The notes beneath the pieces are model-generated. The model did not search any database, was not told the DNA's origin, and saw only the letters and a program-made list of their open reading frames with translations. A DNA stretch of 44,744 nucleotides from an uncultured Gammaproteobacteria bacterium (GTDB lineage: Bacteria; Pseudomonadota; Gammaproteobacteria; Pseudomonadales; Pseudohongiellaceae), in NCBI GenBank assembly GCA_913061515.1, contig CAJXSF010000023.1, forward strand, positions 1-44,744. The letters run 5' to 3'. Of the stretch, positions 41,018 through 44,744 are shown in pieces (position 1 is the first letter of the stretch; each line of letters begins with the position of its first letter). A program made the position numbers and the translations under genes.

Positions 41018-42253
41018 ATGTCAGATGCTGTCAAAAAAGCCTTGGATTACGACCTGATCATCACTGGGGGTGGCATGGTGGGCGCTAGTCTTGCGCTAGC
41101 CTTGAAAGATACCTCTTTGCGTATTGCGGTGCTCGATAGTCAAGATTTGACGAAGGTGCAGCAGTTTCATCCGCACCCAGGTGAGTTTGAGCCTCGCGTT
41201 AGCGCCATTACCCATGCATCGCAATGCTTTTTCGAAGAGCTAGGTGTCTGGTCCGGTGTGCTGAGCCGGCGCTGCAGCCCCTACTCCAAAATGCATGTAT
41301 GGGACGCCGACGGCACGGGCTTTATTGATTTTTCCGCGCAAGAAGTGCACGCGCAGGCGCTTGGCCATATCGTTGAAAATGCCGTCTTGCTAGCAGCCCT
41401 CTATGATCAGCTTGGCGCCGTGTCTAATGTGACTCTGTTATCGAACATCACCCTGAGCGGTGTCGACAAAGGCGGCGATCAAGTCAACGTGATCTTGGAA
41501 GATGAGCGGCGTATCAGCGCACGGCTGCTCGTAGCCGCCGATGGGGCGAACTCGCGAGTGCGCACCATGGCAGGTTTTAATACGAAGGAATGGGACTACG
41601 AGCACCATGCAATCGTCACCACGGTGCGGACGCAGCTTCCTCATCAGCAGACTGCTATCCAGCGCTTCATGGATGAGGGCGTCCTCGCGTTTCTGCCCTT
41701 ACACGAGGACGACTCGGCGCAGCAATACTGCTCGATAGTCTGGTCAGTATTGCCTGATTTTGCCGATAGGCTAATGGCGAAGAGCGATGCTGAGTTTGCG
41801 CTTGCCTTGCAGGGCGCTATCGAGAGCCGGCTTGGCAAGATCGAGCATGTCGCCCAGCGTTTCAGCTTTCCTTTGCGGCAACGCCATGCGAGCGACTATG
41901 TGCAAGAGCATATCGCCCTAATTGGAGATGCGGCGCACACGATTCACCCACTGGCAGGTCAAGGAGTGAACCTAGGTTTGCTCGATGCGAAAGTGTTGGC
42001 GCAGGAAATCCGCAGGGCCCATGAGAGGCAATTATCCATTGGTGATTTGCGCGTGCTAAAGCGCTATCAGCGCGCTCGCAAAGGTCACAACCTAGGCATG
42101 ATGTGGGTGATGGAAGGGTTTAAACGCTTGTTTGCCGAGCAAGTATTGCCAATTCGATGGTTGCGCAATGTAGGGATGTCCGGCCTGAATCAGAGTGACA
42201 TGCTAAAGCGCCAAATCATGCGCACGGCAATGGGGATTGATGAAGGCGTTTAG
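41018..42253 (+). CDS. ubiI: 2-octaprenylphenol hydroxylase (VisC/UbiI type)
   Basis: UbiI is a second FAD monooxygenase of ubiquinone synthesis, hydroxylating C5 of the ring. The 411-residue protein has FAD-binding DLIITGGGMVGASLALAL, the DG motif LVAADGANSRVRTM (about residues 173-186) and LIGDAAHTIHPLAGQGVNLGLLDAKVL near residue 305. The ATG at 41018 has AAGAG 7 nt upstream and fits homologues; an earlier ATG at 40940 gives an odd extension. In Escherichia coli it follows ubiH directly. Here two reverse-strand genes separate them. Confidence 0.86.
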   Translation: MSDAVKKALDYDLIITGGGMVGASLALALKDTSLRIAVLDSQDLTKVQQFHPHPGEFEPRVSAITHASQCFFEELGVWSGVLSRRCSPYSKMHVWDADGTGFIDFSAQEVHAQALGHIVENAVLLAALYDQLGAVSNVTLLSNITLSGVDKGGDQVNVILEDERRISARLLVAADGANSRVRTMAGFNTKEWDYEHHAIVTTVRTQLPHQQTAIQRFMDEGVLAFLPLHEDDSAQQYCSIVWSVLPDFADRLMAKSDAEFALALQGAIESRLGKIEHVAQRFSFPLRQRHASDYVQEHIALIGDAAHTIHPLAGQGVNLGLLDAKVLAQEIRRAHERQLSIGDLRVLKRYQRARKGHNLGMMWVMEGFKRLFAEQVLPIRWLRNVGMSGLNQSDMLKRQIMRTAMGIDEGV

Positions 42254-42263
42254 CCTCTCTGTC

Positions 42264-42309
42264 TATTCAAGCAATCGGGCAATGTGCCGATATTAAAGAG
42301 ACTTGAATA
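42264..42309 (+). other. Nested hairpin downstream of ubiI
   Basis: TATTCAAG (42264-42271) pairs with CTTGAATA (42302-42309), and an inner stem with one bulged G lies between. No T-run follows, so it is not a standard terminator. It may protect the 3' end of the ubiI mRNA or be part of the leader of the 63-residue gene. Confidence 0.3.
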
Positions 42310-42358
42310 AACACTCGCATGCTTTGGCGCACGAGATCGGCAGTTTTAGGAGCTCCCC

Positions 42359-42550
42359 ATGATTAATAAAAACAGCGCGTGGCCATTTGACATGGACCTA
42401 AGCGGTCTTGATACCGCAAGCATCACTAATATTCTGACTGATATTGAAAACCACCTACCACGCTTAGAGTCCTCATATGGGGTGTCAGAATTGCTGCGAG
42501 TGAAGAAAATCTTCGAGAATGAATTGATGAGCCCGCATCGCCTTCATTAA
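42359..42550 (+). CDS. Small protein of unknown function (63 aa)
   Basis: I do not recognise this protein. It is acidic in the first half (DMDLSGLDTASITNILTDIENH) and helical in the second (SELLRVKKIFENELM). No signal peptide or membrane helix is present. AGGAGC sits 6 nt before the ATG, a strong ribosome site that supports a real gene. Downstream, at 42551-42727, two small hairpins (CTAGG/CCTAG and CACCT/AGGTG) are seen but no clear terminator. Confidence 0.6.
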   Translation: MINKNSAWPFDMDLSGLDTASITNILTDIENHLPRLESSYGVSELLRVKKIFENELMSPHRLH

Positions 42551-42727
42551 GTTGTACACCCTCCGAAGCTTAGTTTATGCTAGGTCCGCCTAGTATTCTC
42601 GTCACCCACCTATGTGCAGGTGTTTGCCCGTATAGCGCAATGCAAAGAGCTGTGTCGCGGTCTAGGTTATCGTAATCCCTCTATAGAATGGGAAATTTCG
42701 CTAAACACACACAAAAGGTTTGTCATT

Positions 42728-43459
42728 ATGAAATCGATTCTTTCTTTAGTAGCTGTTGCAGCCTTGTTAGTCGGCGCAAATGCCTTGGCTATCGATCCTG
42801 CAAAATTAACACAGGCGCTAGCTTCTTCTGATCGCAGCGATGCGGACAAAGAGTTGGATGCTGGTCGCAAGCCTGTACAAGTGCTTGACTATCTAGGCCT
42901 TGAAGAAGGCATGACCGTTATGGATGTAATGGCTGGCGGTGGCTGGTATACAGAAGTGCTATCGCGCGCGGTAGGGCCAAACGGCAAAGTGCTGATGCAA
43001 AATAGCCCGGCATCTTTAGCGCGTGGCACCACAGAGGCGACGGTGACAGCTCGTGTTAGCGGGCGTTTGAACAATGTTGAGCGAGTTAACCGTGACCTGA
43101 ATGATCTTGGTGTTGCTGCAGACTCTGTAGACTTCATCATTACTAACTTGAATTTTCATGACGTTTACAATGGCAACCCAGAAGCAGCGCAAAACATGCT
43201 GGCCGCTTTGAAAACGGTTCTAAAGCCTGGTGGCACATTGGCGATCATTGATCATATCGGCAATCCTGGTGCGGATAATGCGTCACTACACCGCATATCC
43301 AAGTTAGATGCACTGCGCGCTGTGCGTGAAGCAGGATTTACGGTTGTCGACAGCGATAGTCAAATATTGTCTGCACTAAATGACGACCATACACTGTCGC
43401 CATTTGCGCAATCTTTGCATCGCAATACTGACCGTTTCATTCTCAAGCTCACGAAGTAG
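42728..43459 (+). CDS. Exported class I methyltransferase-like protein
   Basis: The 243-residue protein has a signal peptide (MKSILSLVAVAALLVGANALA), predicting export to the periplasm. The mature part is a Rossmann-like methyltransferase fold. Motif I is VMDVMAGGGWYTEVLSRAVG (about residues 65-84). VDFIITNLNFHDVYN and LKPGGTLAIIDHIG are later motifs. Periplasmic SAM supply is not known, so its catalytic role is unclear. Similar exported methyltransferase-like proteins occur in other proteobacteria. The ATG at 42728 is chosen over 42614 because it gives the signal peptide at the N-terminus. A strong hairpin follows the stop. Confidence 0.8.
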   Translation: MKSILSLVAVAALLVGANALAIDPAKLTQALASSDRSDADKELDAGRKPVQVLDYLGLEEGMTVMDVMAGGGWYTEVLSRAVGPNGKVLMQNSPASLARGTTEATVTARVSGRLNNVERVNRDLNDLGVAADSVDFIITNLNFHDVYNGNPEAAQNMLAALKTVLKPGGTLAIIDHIGNPGADNASLHRISKLDALRAVREAGFTVVDSDSQILSALNDDHTLSPFAQSLHRNTDRFILKLTK

Positions 43460-43480
43460 TTGCGAGTGCAAGCTTGAAAG

Positions 43481-43511
43481 TCGCCCCCGAAATGATCCAT
43501 TTCGGGGGCGA
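43481..43511 (+). terminator. Probable terminator hairpin after the methyltransferase-like gene
   Basis: A perfect 14-bp inverted repeat with a 3-nt loop lies 22 bp after the stop. It is GC-rich at the base, but the T-tract after it is interrupted, so termination strength is uncertain. Confidence 0.6.
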
Positions 43512-43541
43512 GTTCGTTATACCCTGCTCTAATCTCGTTTC

Positions 43542-44696
43542 TTGCTGGATAGACTCTTGAAGCAATCCCCGCCAGTACAGCTTGTCAGTAAATTCTTTTC
43601 TGTATTCAAATACAGCCGTGTGGCCGTTGAGATTGTGTGGGGCACTAGTGCCGCGCTCACCATCACTATGGCGATAGCCACTTTGTTTGCTGGCCTTTTG
43701 CCAGCGGCCATTGCCTATGTAGGTCAGTTGATTGTAGATGCCGTCGTTGCCGCGATACAGGCTCCCGCTGGAGAGAAAGAAGCTGCAACAAATCTCACGA
43801 TTTTCTATGTGCTATGTGAAGCTGGCTTGGTAGTTCTTATTACTGGCGTGCAAAGAATAAACACCGTGTGTCAGTCAATCTTGCGCGTTTTGCTTGGCAA
43901 CAAAATCAATGTCATGATTTTGGAAAAATCGCTAACACTGGAGTTGCAGCATTTCGAAGACTCCGAATACTACGATAAGCTTGTGCGTGCTCGACGAGAG
44001 GCGTCGAGTCGCCCTCTTAGTCTAGTCATGCGTACATTCGATTTGGTGCGTGAGTCGATCTCGCTTGTCAGCTATGGGTTTTTGTTATTTCAATTCTCGC
44101 CTTGGGCGGTTTTGTTATTGGGGTTCGCTGGCTTGCCGGCATTCCTGGCCGAAGCAAAGTTCTCGGGCGAAGCGTTTCGCAACCAGCGCGCACGTTCTGC
44201 CGAGCGGCGTATGCAGATCTATCTAGAGATGGTGTTAACCCGCGAAGATGGCGTAAAAGAAGTAAAGCTTCTCAAAATAGGCAAGCTGTTCCTGCAGCGA
44301 TATGTCGATATCTTTTTGAATATTTATAAGCAAGACCGAAACCTAGTATTGCGCCGTGGGTTCTGGGGATATTTGCTGGGGCTCATTGCCAGTGCCGCCT
44401 TCTACTTTGCTTATGGCTGGGTGGTTTTCGCAGCAATAGCGACCACGATTACTATTGGCCAGATGACGATGTATATCGCTGTGTTCAGACAGGGGCAAAG
44501 CTCAGTCACTAATAGTTTAACGGCCATCAATGGCATGTATGAGGATAATCTCTATTTATCGAATTTGGTTGAGTTTTTGGAGCACGAGGTGGCAGAGACT
44601 ACCGGTGACAAAACTGTCGGCCCTGATCCGCAAGATGGTATCCGTTTCGAAAATGTAAGCTTCCATTATCCAGGCAGTGCAACCCCGGCGCTAAAC
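43542..44696 (+). CDS. ABC transporter with fused membrane and ATPase domains, cut off by adapter
   Basis: The frame gives 385 codons of a type I ABC exporter half-transporter. Several membrane helices are visible, including VWGTSAALTITMAIATLFAG and LLGLIASAAFYFAYGWVVFA. The start of the nucleotide-binding domain then appears as IRFENVSFHYPGSATPALN. Walker A and the rest are missing because the genomic sequence ends at 44696. The start is uncertain: the best candidate is TTG at 43542, directly after an in-frame stop, with no strong ribosome site. The substrate is unknown. Confidence 0.75.
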
Positions 44697-44744
44697 CTGT
44701 CTCTTATACACATCTCCGAGCCCACGAGACCTCTCTACATCTCG
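44697..44744. other. Illumina Nextera adapter and index sequence (artefact)
   Basis: The last 48 bases match the Nextera transposase read-2 adapter beginning CTGTCTCTTATACACATCT, then the 8-base index CTCTCTAC and the start of the flow-cell tail (ATCTCG). They are not bacterial DNA. They mark a contig end that was not trimmed. Confidence 0.97.

Noticed and set aside
1..44744. CRISPR array, transposon, prophage, tRNA or rRNA
   Set aside because: No regularly spaced direct repeats, transposase, integrase, cloverleaf or rRNA segments were seen on reading both strands.

Overview
The window looks like a chromosomal segment of a gammaproteobacterium of roughly even base composition. Several local gene orders match Pseudomonas and its relatives: serA beside a D-2-hydroxyglutarate dehydrogenase, rpiA divergent from ilvA, psd-motA-motB-rsgA-orn-queG, mrcB with a TPR lipoprotein, and TIGR02449-zapA-6S RNA-fau divergent from pepP-ubiH-ubiI. 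The ovoA gene and the GlrK/QseG/GlrR cluster would fit a marine Cellvibrionales-like lineage, but that placement is inference. I found no phage, insertion sequence, CRISPR array, tRNA or rRNA. The right end is not genomic: the last 48 bases are an Illumina Nextera adapter with an index, which cuts off an ABC transporter gene.

Layout. 1-5.7 kb: serA (partial), D-2-hydroxyglutarate dehydrogenase, a cold-shock protein with a structured leader and bidirectional terminator, rpiA, ilvA, a small unknown gene and ppnP. 5.7-12.7 kb: psd, the motAB flagellar stator, rsgA, orn, queG and a PLP aminotransferase. 12.8-15.2 kb: ovoA, the sulfoxide synthase/methyltransferase of ovothiol synthesis. 15.2-20.1 kb: a one-domain asparaginase-like gene, the GlrK-QseG-GlrR (QseEGF) signalling operon, then two short genes that each have a sigma-54 promoter. 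20.2-27.2 kb: an exported amidohydrolase, a TetR regulator divergent from an RND efflux operon across a double operator, and a hotdog thioesterase. 27.2-35.4 kb: the PBP1b gene with an LpoP-like lipoprotein, then the SOS mutasome genes dnaE2, imuB and imuA, with a LexA box at each end. 35.4-44.7 kb: a 30-residue membrane peptide, fau, 6S RNA, zapA, a TIGR02449 gene, pepP, ubiH, two inserted reverse-strand genes, ubiI, a small unknown gene, an exported methyltransferase-like protein and the truncated ABC transporter.

The most striking signal lies directly downstream of glrR. Two intergenic regions about 500 bp apart share one layout: an 18-bp dyad TGTTGG-N6-CCAACA, an IHF-like site, a weaker second dyad 62-63 bp from the first, and a GG-N10-GC sigma-54 promoter 66-67 bp further on. 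One promoter drives a 68-residue unknown protein that ends at a strong terminator. The other drives an exported EF-hand protein. GlrR is a sigma-54 activator, and enterobacterial GlrR binds TGTC-N10-GACA sites with IHF at the glmY and glmZ promoters. This therefore looks like a self-contained local GlrR regulon whose targets are small proteins instead of, or in addition to, small RNAs.

Other points worth checking are the PLP enzyme divergent from ovoA, the convergent arrangement of dnaE2 and imuAB, a possibly leaderless imuA, a hairpin-rich stretch beyond the imuA LexA box, and the adapter contamination.
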